A stretch of DNA of 64,000 nt from Alisma plantago-aquatica (GCA_963693085.1 OY856409.1:503707303-503771302), one strand, 5' to 3'. Shown: positions 1 through 10,491, counted from the stretch's first letter. Numbers and translations are program-made. Notes: generated by a model not told the origin, from the sequence alone.

Positions 1-334
1 AAGTTCCTTCGGTAGGTTGAAGATCCTTGCTTGAGGTGTTAAGTCCTTAGATGAATTTGGTTTTGTCTTGTAATCTTATGAATGAATATAAGAGCATCAA
101 GATTGCAAAGTCCTAGAGATTAACCACCTCTAGTTTGAAGTGTGGAACCACTCTAAACCACATTGTCCAAGTGTATGCTATCATTGTCTCTCATCCTTGT
201 TGTGCTTGTTAGTTAGGACTTCAAATTGGCTGCATGCTTAAGCTTTTGCACTTAATATAATTTGAAGGTCTAATCTATTTTGTGAGATTTGTGAAGCTCT
301 ATTTACCCCCCCCCCTAGAGCCCTTGAGCCAACA
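1..334 (+). repeat. Ty1/copia (SIRE/Maximus-like) LTR, 3' part
   Basis: This is the downstream part of an LTR whose start lies before the window. It ends in a C-rich run followed by TAGAGCCC and a terminal CA, directly ahead of a tRNA-Met-type primer-binding site. A closely similar copy lies at 29971-30352, and a more diverged one ends at 55251. The copy here lacks a short stretch (containing GTAGTGGACTGACT) that the 29971 copy keeps after the CCACCTCTAG motif. It is the 5' LTR of the decayed element that follows. Confidence 0.8.
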
Positions 335-336
335 AG

Positions 337-351
337 TGGTATCAAAGCAGG
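337..351 (+). other. Primer-binding site of the copia element
   Basis: TGGTATCAAAGCAGG starts two bases after the LTR end. It matches the usual plant TGGTATCAGAGC site, complementary to the 3' end of initiator tRNA-Met, with one G-to-A change. Its place fixes the end of the LTR at 334. Confidence 0.8.
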
Positions 352-384
352 ACTTCTCCAAGCTACTTCCACAAGTAGGAGAAG

Positions 385-2399
385 ATGGGCAATTTAGCAC
401 TTGGATCTCTCAACTTAGAGGGAAGCTTCTCCATGCGACCTCCGATCTTCGACGGCACCAACTTCCTCTATTGGAAGAGAAGAATGTAGTTCTATCTCAA
501 AGGAGTAAGCTATGAGATGTGGAAGGTGGTGCACCTAAAGTATGAAGATCCAAAGGGGGAAATCTCCACATGGATGGAAACTCAAATGAAGCAAGCTCAG
601 CTCAATGCCAAAGCCATGAGCATCATCTATGCATCCCTCACTCCATCCAAGTTCAACCAGATCTCTTCATGGGACACCACACATGAGATTTGAAACAAGT
701 TATGTGTCACCTATGAGGGAATGGAGCAATGAAGGAAGCCAAGATCTACATGCTTGGTGGTCTACTTGAGAACCTCAAGATGGGAAAGAATGAAAGAGTG
801 GCAGACATGTACACAAGGCTCAATGTCATCATCAATGGATTGGTAGCCCTTGGTAGTGTGATGGACAAAGGCAAAATCAACTCAAAGATCTTGAGATCCC
901 TTCCAAAGAGATGGGAGCCCAAGGTGGCATCCATTGAAGAAGTGTACAAGCTTAGTGAATTGTCAACCGAGGAGCTGGTCGGCAACCTTCAAGCTCATGA
1001 GCCAAGGCTAGATAAGCAAGAAGAAGAAGAAAATAAAGAAGAGAAGGAGTCCAAGAAGATCTAGGACACAACCTTCAAAACTCAAATTGAAGAGATGGTT
1101 TGACAGCAACAACTTGCTCTCAAGTCCCCTACTCCTTCCTCAAGTGAAGATGAAGGCCCAAATGAGCATGAAGCTAACTACTCCAAGGGAAAGCACTTTA
1201 AAGGGAAGCATTCTTCATCTACTCCTAGGTGCTATGAATGTGGCCAAAAAGGCCATTACAAGAGTGACTGCCCCAAGGCCAAGAAGAGCCATCACAAGAG
1301 CAACCACAGAAGGATAAGGAGTATAAGAAGTAAGACAAACAACAGAAAGGAGAAGAAAGAAAGAAGAAGGAAAGATGCAGCTCATGCAGCTTGAGAGGAG
1401 TCTTCCTCAAGTTCTTCTAGCTTCGAAGATGGAGAATGACACCTTGCTCTCATGGACTCTACAAGTGATGATGTAGGTGAGGTAAGTGAGGTAAGTGAAG
1501 TCAATTTGCATGAGTTGTCTAAAGAAACTCTTATTGATATGCTTAATACTTGATAGTCGTCTTTTACTAAATGCAAAGCTAAAAAGAAAAGGTTAGGAAA
1601 AATTATAGATGATCTTTATGCAAAGATTGAGATTCTTGATCAAAATGAAAAGTTGCACCTTGATAGTATTAATACTTTGCAAGGGCAATTTCTTGATCTT
1701 GAGCTCCAATACAATGGAGTTGAAGTTGAGAATGATGTTCACCTTAACACCATTTCTACTCTTAAGGAAGAAAGCCAAAAATGCCAAGATGAGATTGATG
1801 TTCTTAAAATTGAAAATGTAGAACTTAACCTCATTGATGAAGCTAGGAAGCAATAAACTCATGCTTATCAAAAAGAAATTATTTTGCTTAAATCTGAAAA
1901 TGCTAAGTTTCTTGCTCAAGTTAATGACCTATATTCTAGACCTATTTTGCAAAGTAATGAGGTAACTAACACTGCTCTAGAACGAAATTCTTTTCATACC
2001 AAAGCCCTCTGTTTAGAGGCTAACTTGTTGCATGCTAGAGATGATATTTCTAGCTTATCTACTACTGTCATTAATCTAAGTGATGATAATGCTAAATTAA
2101 GAGCTTCTTTGGAAAAGTTTCTTACGGGAAATAAATCTCTTAATGTTGTCCTAGAAGACTCTACCAAACAAATTGATACTAGTGGTTTAGGATATGATGG
2201 GACTGCTCCTAAGGGTAAGAACAAGAATATGAGTAAGGGTAAGAAGAAGTGTGTGGAACCTCCTTTCTTCCATGGAGATACTTCTGGCTCTAAGAACCCA
2301 ATGGTATGTGCTCATTGTAAATGTGATGATCATTACTCTACTTATTTTCCTTACAAGCCAAAGGGGACCAACCCAAAGATGAATGGGTCCCCAAGCTAA
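385..2399 (+). pseudogene. Broken copia gag polyprotein (UBN2-type domain, CCHC knuckle, coiled coil)
   Basis: The reading frame opens at an ATG 34 bases after the primer-binding site, in the same context as the related gag at 55304. The order is: a UBN2-type gag domain (about 420-990, with SYEMWKVV, LNAKAMSI and NSKILRSLPKRWEPKV), a zinc knuckle near 1221-1262 (CYECGQKGHYKSDC, all four CX2CX4HX4C ligands present), a Lys/Arg-rich stretch, then a long charged coiled-coil region (about 1500-2170), and a second cysteine/histidine motif near 2310-2350 with the last cysteine lost. In-frame stops (for example after the KRRM motif near 487 and at 692) and a shift near 728 split it into at least four frames, so it cannot make full-length Gag. 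Family knowledge: this protein forms the virus-like particle in SIRE/Maximus copia elements. Confidence 0.8.
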
Positions 2400-2439
2400 C
2401 CCCAGATCCCAAAGTTTGAGTTAGGTACTGGCATCCTTC

Positions 2440-2650
2440 TTTCATGCAGGTTAAAAGAAGGTGAATTGTTGATAGTGGGTGCTCAAAGCATATGATAGGT
2501 GAAATCAGTCATTTCAACAAATTCATGAAGAAGAAAGGAGGATCGATGACCTTCGGGGACAAAAAAAAGGGTAAGGTAATAGGTGAGGGTGATGTAGGCA
2601 ACGAGCTAAGTATTAAAAATGTTTTGCTTGTTGACATGCTTTGTTTCACT
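2440..2650 (+). pseudogene. Copia protease remnant (start of pol)
   Basis: Near 2465-2500 the translation reads VDSGCSKHMIG, the aspartic-protease active-site block (DSG) of copia pol. A short stretch follows that includes MTFGDKKKGKVIGEG and NVLLVD. The similarity stops near 2650. No gag-pre-integrase, integrase, reverse transcriptase or RNase H follows, so almost all of pol has been lost by deletion. Confidence 0.7.
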
Positions 2651-3167
2651 TTTTTTTGGGCATTTCTTGAATTTTGGGTTTTTATCGCAAAATAGTACCC
2701 AATGATGAGTGATATGTGCCTAAGTATGTTCAATATACATAATAGACTTGAAAAATAAGCTTAATTAGCATTCATATGGCTAGAAATTAAGTTTGATGGT
2801 TTTAGGTCAGGTTGACCATCGATCGAGTTTCCCCCAGGACAAACTCGACTGATTCGTGGCCGAGAGTTATTCTAAAATGGACCAATCAGTTGAGTTTCGG
2901 ACTCTTAGAACTCAACCAATCAGTAGGCTGACGCCAACTTAAGTTGGGTTCGACCGACTATTCTCCCTCTCAACTAGAGAATAGCTTACTGATTCTCCTT
3001 CTTCTAGCCCTAATCTCTCAACCCCGACCCTTTCCTTCCCTATCCTAGCCCTTTCCCGACCTAGATAGGCTGACCTAGACCTTGCCTTTTGCTCTTCCTT
3101 AGTGTTTGGACATTTTTGGTGGCTTGCTTTGTGTGTTTGCTCTCTTCTTCTCCTTCTTTTTGCCTCC
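2651..3167 (+). repeat. Leader between pol stub and downstream ORF, with a hairpin
   Basis: No gene was seen. At 2823-2848 an 8-bp inverted repeat (TCGAGTTT/AAACTCGA) encloses a 10-base loop. Similar wording (GTTTCC.CCAGGACAAACTCGA) occurs in the copia LTR near 54180-54210. This stretch may be leader for the ORF beginning at 3168, or LTR-derived sequence left by the deletion of pol. Confidence 0.5.
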
Positions 3168-4832
3168 ATGGCTTCTCATAGAAGAAAGAGACCCGCCCCT
3201 AGCAATGCTCCATCATCTTCTTCATCATCTCGCCTGATTCCCTTTGATGACACCTCCTTTGTCTCAATAGAGGTTGTAAATAGGTATAAGGATCTTCTTC
3301 CTAGGAGTCCTTTTCCATTTAGAGCCTTGTTTGAGCCTAGCCCTAGACATCAAGTGGTCATATACCAAGTGGCGAGGTTGTTATCCGTTCATCACCTATC
3401 TGCCCTAGCTGTCGAACGTGACTGCTTTCACAATTCTATGACAAGCACAAAAGCAGTTCACAAATTCTATGTTAACTTGCATTGGAATTACGACACCATT
3501 GTACCCCTGCTGAATACTCAAGTGATCCTTACATCCATGATCCCTGGGAAGACATTTCAAATCTTTGAAGATATCCTCAATGTGTTCTTCTCAAGAGATG
3601 AGGAGAATTACAATTGGCGTAAGGATTACGGGGAGTATTTTGACCTTTTGGATCCTGAAGGTTTCTACAGGCAGAATGAGATCACTCTTCCTGATATCCA
3701 TCGCTACCTGAAGAAACCCGATGTCCCTTACAAGAAGAAGATCACCCTGCCCTCCTCCTCCCCCGATCTCATAAAACATATATTAGCCTTAGTGTTCAAC
3801 TGCAACATCCATCCCAAGAAAAATCAAACAGATATTACAGAGAACACTACGGTCATAATGTACTGAATTCTTGAGAATATCAGAGTCAAATGCTCAAGAT
3901 ACATTCTCCACCACATGACCTGTTTTGACTTTGGTAAGAACACCCGAGGCACCCATCCACCTTATCTAGCCCTGATTTGTGGTTTGTTTCAATTCCCCGC
4001 TGAGAAATCACTCTTTTTTTACTTCCATTACAAGCTTGCAAGGAAGGGTGTATGTATCAGTGAGACTACAATTCAGAAGTTTGTACATGTCTTTGCCTTC
4101 ACCACACCTGGTGCTTCACCCTCAGCCTCTGCCTCTGCAGCCCTTGCCTCCTCTACTTGTGCTCCACCTCCTCGGCCACCTAGACCTAGCCATGCCTTGT
4201 TTCGTGTATCTAATGAAACCCTCATGGGCTACATGATGCACCAACAGGCATACAACCAACAGGTTCAGGAGCACTTGCACCACGATTTATGTTCAATCAT
4301 GACAAACATGAACATATACTGTACATGCCCTTACCCCACCTATCAAACTTTCCTCGGTAGTGATTATGCTTCTTATGCATATCATCATTACTACCCTACC
4401 CCTGAGCCTTCTGTTGTTGTTGATCCCACACCCTCTACTGCTAGTGGTTCTGCTCCCGTTTACCTGCCATTGCCTACTGGCCCCTTGGCCACCCTACTTG
4501 CCAGTCTTGGAAATTTTTCTCCATCCTTCCCTCAAGCCAATGAGCTCTATGCTCTTGGTATGGCATGGTATGAGTAGAATGCTCATTGGCCCGATCATGG
4601 TTTTGGTCCTCCTACAGACGAGGAGATGCCTGACCAGGCTGATGCTGAGACTACTACTGTTGATGATGATGATGGCGATGGTGAGAATGCTTCTGATGAT
4701 GGTGATGGCTCTGGTGGTAATTTTGGTGATGAAGCCACTATTGTTGTTGCACCTTCAGATGGAGACAAGGACTACGAGCCTGGAGCTGATGATGATGATG
4801 ATGTTGTGGAAATAGATAGTCTAGATGTCTAG
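3168..4832 (+). pseudogene. ORF in the env position of the copia element, two nonsense codons
   Basis: From the ATG at 3168 (context CTCCATGG) one frame runs 555 codons to the stop at 4830, broken only by TGA at 3864-3866 and TAG at 4575-4577, with no frameshift. The predicted product has a basic/Ser-rich start (MASHRRKRPAP), a folded-looking middle of about 300 residues with motifs such as RYKDLLPRSPFPF, NYNWRKDYGEYFDLLDPE and FDFGKNTRGTHPPYLALICG, an Ala/Pro/Ser-rich linker, a His/Tyr-rich segment and a very acidic tail (DDDDGDGE, GADDDDDVV). The middle resembles the uncharacterised 'putative plant transposon protein' family found in repeats. SIRE/Maximus elements carry an extra ORF after pol, so position supports an env-like or third ORF. 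No clear membrane segment lies inside the ATG-started frame. Function unknown. Confidence 0.6.
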
Positions 4833-5066
4833 TTGTTTCTTAGTTTTTAGTCTAGTTTGCTGATCATATATATCTTTCTAGGCTATTTTGTATTAGAAAC
4901 ATCTGGGCACATTATCTGTGATGTACTATTTTATCTTTAGTTTTCATCGCTTCTTGCTTGTAGCTGCTTTTCTGAGAACATGCTTCTAATTTGTACTCTA
5001 TGTTATGTGCACTCTTGCTCTTTTCTCAGTTAAATATTATGAGTTGGTGCCGTATTTCACCATATT
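4833..5066 (+). other. 3' tail of the copia internal region, no gene
   Basis: T-rich sequence follows the downstream ORF, with no ORF or motif I recognise. It ends where the gypsy LTR begins. It is probably the 3' untranslated tail of the copia element, interrupted by the gypsy insertion. Confidence 0.4.
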
Positions 5067-8059
5067 TATAACATCCCTGACCTGGGTTATGCCTTAAACC
5101 TAGAAGTTTTGCTTAATAAAGTTAATTATATCCTTAATTTTATCTTGTGAAAAGTAATTAAGACTCATGAGGAACTTAAGTTTCAATTTTGGTCTTGTTT
5201 TAATAATGTTGAAGCAATGTTTGCTTAGTTTGGACTGAAGTGCAATTTACCCAATATGAGGGGTTAACTTGGAAATGTTACTTGATAAATGTTCCTCAAG
5301 TATTTTTTCATCGTGAGAATTAAAATGATGTAGAGGTATGGCTTGTGAAATCCTGAGTACCAAGAAAGAGCTGATAAAGCAATGTTTGTGCATTAAAACC
5401 TAGTTTTGGTGTAATATGCAATTTACCCAAAACCTAGGGTTCAATATGCAAATTTCCACTTCAATAAGGTCCCTAATATTTCTTGGCATCTTTTAGAGGC
5501 AAGAAAATGAGAGGGACATCTCATTGGTATCACTTTAAAGGAGAGAGAATCTTGATATTAAAATAATCAAGATTTAAGCATAATTGGAACCCTAATTCAA
5601 TTTAATGCAAAAATAATTATATTAATTGGATTGCCCTTCAAACAAAATTGTGTTGGTTGAAAATCAACAAGTGTGGAAGTCCTTGTGCCTTGCAAAGGCA
5701 ATGTAAATATCTACGTGAGTGGAGAACCCACTCACATTAAGAAAAGAAAAAGAAATATCCACTAACTTATGGATATTAGTATTATATGATTTAAGGTGCT
5801 TAATTTCTTTTCCTTTAATTCATGGATAATGGAAAGTAATTCGGAGGTGAGGAATATATCTTTGCATGCAAGGAATTGAGGGGGGAGAGGTGGCACCAAT
5901 TTTGGAATTAAAAGATTTTTATAAGGCATTTTCTCTCTCATTGATTTCCTTATAAAAACACCTTTTACAACTCAAATCAAAGGCTTTTTCGAATCCACTT
6001 CTTCTCTTTGCTTGAAAAATGACCAATGGAGCTTTGGAGGATCAGGAGGACGACCCCCAACCTGTTGGTAAGCTTCTTGACTTCCTTTCACCTTAATTCC
6101 ATGGTGGAAATCGAAAATCAATGCATGATTTCTTCTTATCTCGATCCCATCTTCATTTCTAACATTCCCTTTCACTCAAAACTTGAGGATAAGCCTTGGG
6201 ATAGTGAAGTAGTTTCACCCACAATTTTTGATGTGATCTTGAAGCTTTGAAGCTCAATTGGAGGCGGGTTATATAACTTGAACCCCTATTCATTGTTATT
6301 GAATTCAATTTCTCAATCAATTATGTTCAATTGCTCTTCTTACAGTTCCTTTGATTAGTTGATGCAACTACTATGATAATGGCAGTAGTTTTTGATGGAA
6401 TAAGGCTTTATGATTATTACATCATCTTAGGCACACATTCCAACAAGTTTCTATTGCAAACTATTTTAAAACCTTGGTCCAAACGGTTTCACCAAACTGT
6501 TTGGAGACCAAACGGTTTGCAAATGGTTTGGAGGTTTGGATCCCAAACCGTTTGGAAGGGTTGACTATTTGGATGGGTTGACCATTTGAGGTCAGGACCC
6601 TAGTACATGTTGGATGATGATATAATGGATCCAATTGATTGATTCAATATATGGACAATCCTCCAATTAGAAACCCTAATCGGGTTAAGTGTTGAAATTT
6701 CAATTGGTTGATTTAAAACTTTGGGTTGATTAACCCAAACGAACTCAAGACCATTTGGAGATCACCCAAATGATCTCAAGACCATTTTGAGGTCAACCAA
6801 GATGTTTGGAGATCTAGGGTTGAGTATGGTTGAGTAATTAAAGATCCAGAGATATCAAATTGAAATGCAATCAATAGCCAATTTGATGATCAATCCAATG
6901 ATCCAAACCCTAATTGAATTTCACAAATTTTAATGATGGATGGGGAAAATGGTCTCAAGACCGTTTTGAGGTCATCCAAATGACCTCACGACCGTTTTAG
7001 GTCAGGTCATATCATAATTTGATGATGATTCATTGATTTCAATTGAATCGGTTCCACAATGTTAATCATCGAAGGTTCCTCGATTTCAAATCCCTAATTG
7101 AAGGTTTCATGATTATAAATCCTAGTTCAATTGGATTCAAAACCCTAATTGATGGTCTAATTGAAGGATAATTCAATAGTTCAATTGAGGAATGAATCAA
7201 GGATTCAATTGATAGTCGGTTCATTGATTGAAACCTTGAATTGATTAAGTGTTGAAAGACCTTTTTGGTCCATTCGGTTTTGAGAGGGTTTGGACCAAAC
7301 AGTCTTAAGACCATTTGAGTCCAATTGGTCTCAAGACCATTTGGGTCCAAACGGTCTCAAAACCATTTGGGTCCAAACAATCTCAAACCGTTTGGAGACC
7401 CCAAGTCCATTCGGTTTCAATACACTTCTTGCTTAAACGGTTTCTAGGACAATTTGCCCAAACGGTTTCTAACCATTTGAGTTTTGAGAGACCAAGACCG
7501 TTTGGGGTCTAAGTAATCAAAATCATTTGAGGTACAACTTGGTCAATCCAATAGGATACCTCATGTAATTGAAGGTTTAATTGATCAAACCATTTAGACA
7601 CCTAATGTACCTAAATGATTGGTAACCTTAATGGGATTAATCATTGATGTATAATGATGCAATAATTCAATACATCATGCTAACCCTAAATGCATGAATT
7701 TGAATAAAGAGACGACTCAATCTAATCAAGGTTCGAGTAGTAGACATACTAGAGAGGATGAAAGAGAGAGGAATTCATACATGTATAATAATCATGTAAA
7801 GGTCAAGCCTTATCACCTTCAATTTGAATATTTATGCAATTAGGGTATGATCCTTAATAAAGAGATTATGAAACCCTAATCAAGAAGGTTGTTGAGCCCT
7901 AACCCTAATTTAGTGAAATATCAGATGAAACCCTAATATAGGGTAATGGTGTAACTCTAAACTAGGATGATAGTATTGGAAACCCCAATTCAGGGTAACA
8001 TCATGAAAACCCTAATTTGAGAAGATACTTCATGAAACCCTAATTTCAGGTAAAGTCAT
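5067..8059 (+). repeat. Ty3/gypsy (Tekay-like) 5' LTR, first segment
   Basis: It starts TATAACATCCCTGACC, matching the second copy at 24165 (TGTAACATCCCTGACC) except that TG has become TA. A TATA box (TATAAAAA) lies at 5951-5958 and is conserved in the copies at 25048 and, on the - strand, near 63024-63036. Arrays of short palindromes with arms like CAAACGGTCT/AGACCGTTTG lie at about 6475-6600, 6735-6815 and 7255-7520. From 7820 many AAACCCTAA telobox motifs appear. The LTR is interrupted at 8059 by a nested element and resumes at 18799. TGTAACATCCC starts are typical of Tekay/Del chromoviral elements. Short ORFs in it are not conserved. Confidence 0.8.
8055..8059. repeat. Left target-site duplication GTCAT
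   Basis: GTCAT here and at 18794-18798 flank the nested element exactly. The undisturbed sister LTR reads AAAGTCATATGAGAAACC with one GTCAT at the matching place near 27153, which shows the empty site. Confidence 0.9.
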
Positions 8060-8407
8060 TGTTGGCTAAATTGGACATTATGATAATCCCTTTATTTTGA
8101 TGATGACAAACATTTCATTCTTGTGGTTTTAACGTGCTATTTGAGTATTTCAGGAATAAGCATATAAGGTGGTGGATAACAAAGACTTGGAAGAACAATT
8201 TGATAAAATCGCTTTATTTTCATGATCGTAATCAAATGTAAATGCTTGTACAAGTATATAATGTACAAGTAATTATATATCATGTAAAACAAGCGTTTAG
8301 ATCTTCCCTATCCACTCACAACACTTAGATAGGTCATTCATCATGATAGTATCACAATTGCACATTGATACACACACTTAGTAAATGAATACAATGAGTC
8401 AGTAATA

Positions 8408-8642
8408 TTCTCGGTCGACAAATCGTCGATCGAGAAAATATTGGTCGACAAAAACTTCGACCGAGAAACTCTCGGTCGACAAAATCTTCGATCGAGAATA
8501 GACCCTACTAGCCGTTAGACCCAGCAGACAAGGTGGTTGGGAGTTGGAAATGAACGTTGTAAACACTTGCTCCAGGAAGTCCCTCGGCCGACAAAACTTC
8601 GACCGAGAAGGACTCTCGGTCGACAAATCTTCGACCGAGAAG
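8408..8642. repeat. Cluster of five short hairpins in LTR 1
   Basis: Five modules of about 27-31 bases each consist of a CTCGGTCGA-type arm, a 5-9 base A-rich loop and its complement TCGAYCGAGA: 8408-8436, 8441-8467, 8469-8498, 8582-8609, 8612-8642. Arms differ mostly by single changes (GACC to GATC, GGTC to GGCC). The same cluster recurs in LTR 2 (13040-13274) and LTR 3 (17680-17914). Two related hairpins lie in each internal region (10841-10899, 15466-15524). Confidence 0.8.
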
Positions 8643-8776
8643 AGTTTTGTCTGCACTTTTCAGGATCAATTAACTAGCCATTACAAATGCAATTAGTGAA
8701 CACATAACGGCTAGTTGAGCACTAAGAACCCCCTAGAAAGTGTCTAGAACGTCCTTAAGCACTTGTAGGTCATTTC

Positions 8777-8784
8777 TATAAATA
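8777..8784 (+). promoter_or_regulatory. LTR TATA box
   Basis: TATAAATA, followed by AGGACATG, is conserved at 13409-13416 and 18048-18055 in the other LTRs. It is the likely core promoter at the U3/R boundary. Confidence 0.6.
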
Positions 8785-9522
8785 GGACATGCCTTAGGAC
8801 ACCTAAACTCACTAATCTTCACTTGTGATACACTTGAGCTTACACTTGCAATTGTGAATCTATTTTGAGAAATTGAGCAACACTTGCATTGGCTATTCTT
8901 CTCCTTGCTCTAATTTCGTGTCCTATAGGCTAGTATCTCCTATCCACAGCAATCACACTTCCATATACATTGGTTAGGAGATCTACACGCTTGATATAGG
9001 AAAATCAAGCCTTGTGCTTCAAAGGTTAAGTGTAATTTCCTTTTTTCCTTCTTGTTCCTTTTATCCTTTGTATTCTCCTTGCTACTCCTAGGGTTGGAGG
9101 CTGTGGATTGGAGAAGGTTCTTCTCGGAGGAGAAGGTGGACTTTGAACTACTTCAAGAAGGCTATTGCAATGGGAAGCTACTTCAAGAGGAAGGCTACTT
9201 CAAGGGGGAGCTTGAAGTTACTTCAAAAAGGTTGCTTCAAGGTTGGTGCAATTACTTCTAGGTGAAGGTTGTTCAAAGGGTTTGGTGAAAGAATTGTAAT
9301 TTTATGTAAAGTCCTTGTGAGGTAATAAAATTTAATTCTTTCAAAATCCCGATTGGGTAAGCAACCGGGTAGTGGACTGACTTCCTTAGTATTTGCTAAG
9401 GTTGGAACCACTCTAAATCCTTGTCCCCTTATCCAATATTTTTGTGGTTGGTTTTTTGAGTTAAATAATTGTTAAATTAACTTTAAAACCCTATTCACCC
9501 CCCCCTCTAGTGGTTTTTCAAT

Positions 9523-9537
9523 TGGTATCAGAGCGGG
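9523..9537 (+). other. Primer-binding site, internal region 1
   Basis: TGGTATCAGAGCGGG begins two bases after the LTR 1 end and is complementary to plant initiator tRNA-Met. The second internal region has the same site at 14152 (TGGTATCAGAGCAGG). Confidence 0.85.
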
Positions 9538-9567
9538 CTTCAAGGAGATCTACTCGAGTCTTGAAGT

Positions 9568-10491
9568 ATGAAGGGTGGTGGTGTCTACAACCGCAAACAA
9601 AGGAAAAGTATGGAGCAATCTTCAACAAGTTGCAGTTGGTGCTTAGGAACAAGCCGCACATCACTTGGTTGCCCGTGGAGGTCAAAGAAGGAAGATACAC
9701 ATAAAGAATGTCTTATTGCTACAATAAGTGAAGAAGAAGAAGAAGAAGAAGAGGTAAGCCTTTTTGATTTATCTAAAGAAGAGCTAGTTGCTAGTCTTGA
9801 AGAGACACACAATAAATATATTGAGTGCAAGAAGAAATTAAAGAAATCTAATAAAGAAAATGATGAGTTACATGCTAAGCTTCTTGCTCTTACATCTAAA
9901 AATGAAGATCTCAAAAAGGTTATTGAAGATCATGATATTAAGATAAAATCTGTAGAAGCAAATTGTAATCTTCTTTCTCTAGAAAAGTTAAATTTGCAAA
10001 CTCAAGTAAATGATCTTCAAAAACAACCTGTTCTGTGTACACATCTAGATTATGATACTATTGTGAAAGAAAGAGATTCCTTGTTATCTAATCTAGATCA
10101 AGCAAAGTTAGACGTAAATAAAAGAATGGATGAGATTGTTAAGTTGCAACAAAAAGTTAGTAGGTTGAATAACAATGATACGCTTGATAAAATTTTAAAT
10201 AATTCTTACCATCAAATTGGAAGGAGAGGACTAGGTTACAAGCCTAAAGGAAAATCTTATCAAAAACCTAGTTGGGGAAGAACACAAGTGCCAAAGAGTC
10301 AATCTATGTATGTACCTAAAGGCACAAATACATATGTACCCAAGAACAACCTAGAACAAAATCATAGAAAGAGATATGAGATTGATTCTATATGTTGTCA
10401 TTACTGTTTGCGCCTTGGACACTATTCTTTTTCATGTCCTTACAAGAAAAAGGATGTCGAGTTAGTATGGGTTCCAAAACCCCCAAACTAA
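9568..10491 (+). CDS. Intact truncated copia-type Gag of the nested element
   Basis: The ATG-started ORF has 307 codons and no interruption. Residues 1-50 are basic and Cys-containing, with no similarity I recognise. Residues 51-62 are a Glu run encoded by a GAA microsatellite. Residues 63-215 are a Lys/Glu-rich, heptad-like region (FDLSKEELVASLEETH, VNDLQKQPVL) typical of a coiled coil. After a GLGYKPKGKS motif comes one zinc knuckle near residues 271-287, CHYCLRLGHYSFSC, with all four CX2CX4HX4C ligands. It ends VELVWVPKPPN, the WVPK motif that precedes protease in SIRE-like polyproteins, and then a stop. It lacks the N-terminal UBN2 gag domain and all of pol. It may assist packaging of its own RNA into particles supplied by another element (inference). 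The second copy at 14197 is frameshifted. Confidence 0.75.
   Translation: MKGGGVYNRKQRKSMEQSSTSCSWCLGTSRTSLGCPWRSKKEDTHKECLIATISEEEEEEEEVSLFDLSKEELVASLEETHNKYIECKKKLKKSNKENDELHAKLLALTSKNEDLKKVIEDHDIKIKSVEANCNLLSLEKLNLQTQVNDLQKQPVLCTHLDYDTIVKERDSLLSNLDQAKLDVNKRMDEIVKLQQKVSRLNNNDTLDKILNNSYHQIGRRGLGYKPKGKSYQKPSWGRTQVPKSQSMYVPKGTNTYVPKNNLEQNHRKRYEIDSICCHYCLRLGHYSFSCPYKKKDVELVWVPKPPN

Larger units (their letters stand above)
8060..9520 (+). repeat. LTR 1 of the nested element
   Basis: It runs from TGTTGG to CA, ending in CCCCCCTCTAGTGG then TTTTTCA. TATA box TATAAATA at 8777-8784. Five hairpins with arms like TCTCGGTCGA/TCGACCGAGA lie at 8408-8498 and 8582-8642. An ACTAGCC.TTA/TAACGGCTAGT inverted repeat spans about 8673-8717. 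One copy of the TATAATGTACAAG unit lies near 8255-8270, against two in LTR 2 and three in LTR 3. Its first 15 bases differ from the other two LTRs. Confidence 0.85.

Noticed and set aside
3102..3167. Hydrophobic leader (FGHFWWLALCVCSLLLLLFAS) in front of the env-position ORF
   Set aside because: It depends on a GTG start at 3102. The first ATG is 3168, in a good context, so a signal peptide is not supported.
4626..4832. Separate small acidic protein
   Set aside because: It is in the same frame as the ORF starting at 3168 and is its C-terminal tail after a nonsense codon.
8399..8656. 85-residue ORF on the - strand repeated at 13031 and 17670
   Set aside because: It lies in the LTR and is made of the hairpin modules. 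It recurs only because the LTR is repeated.
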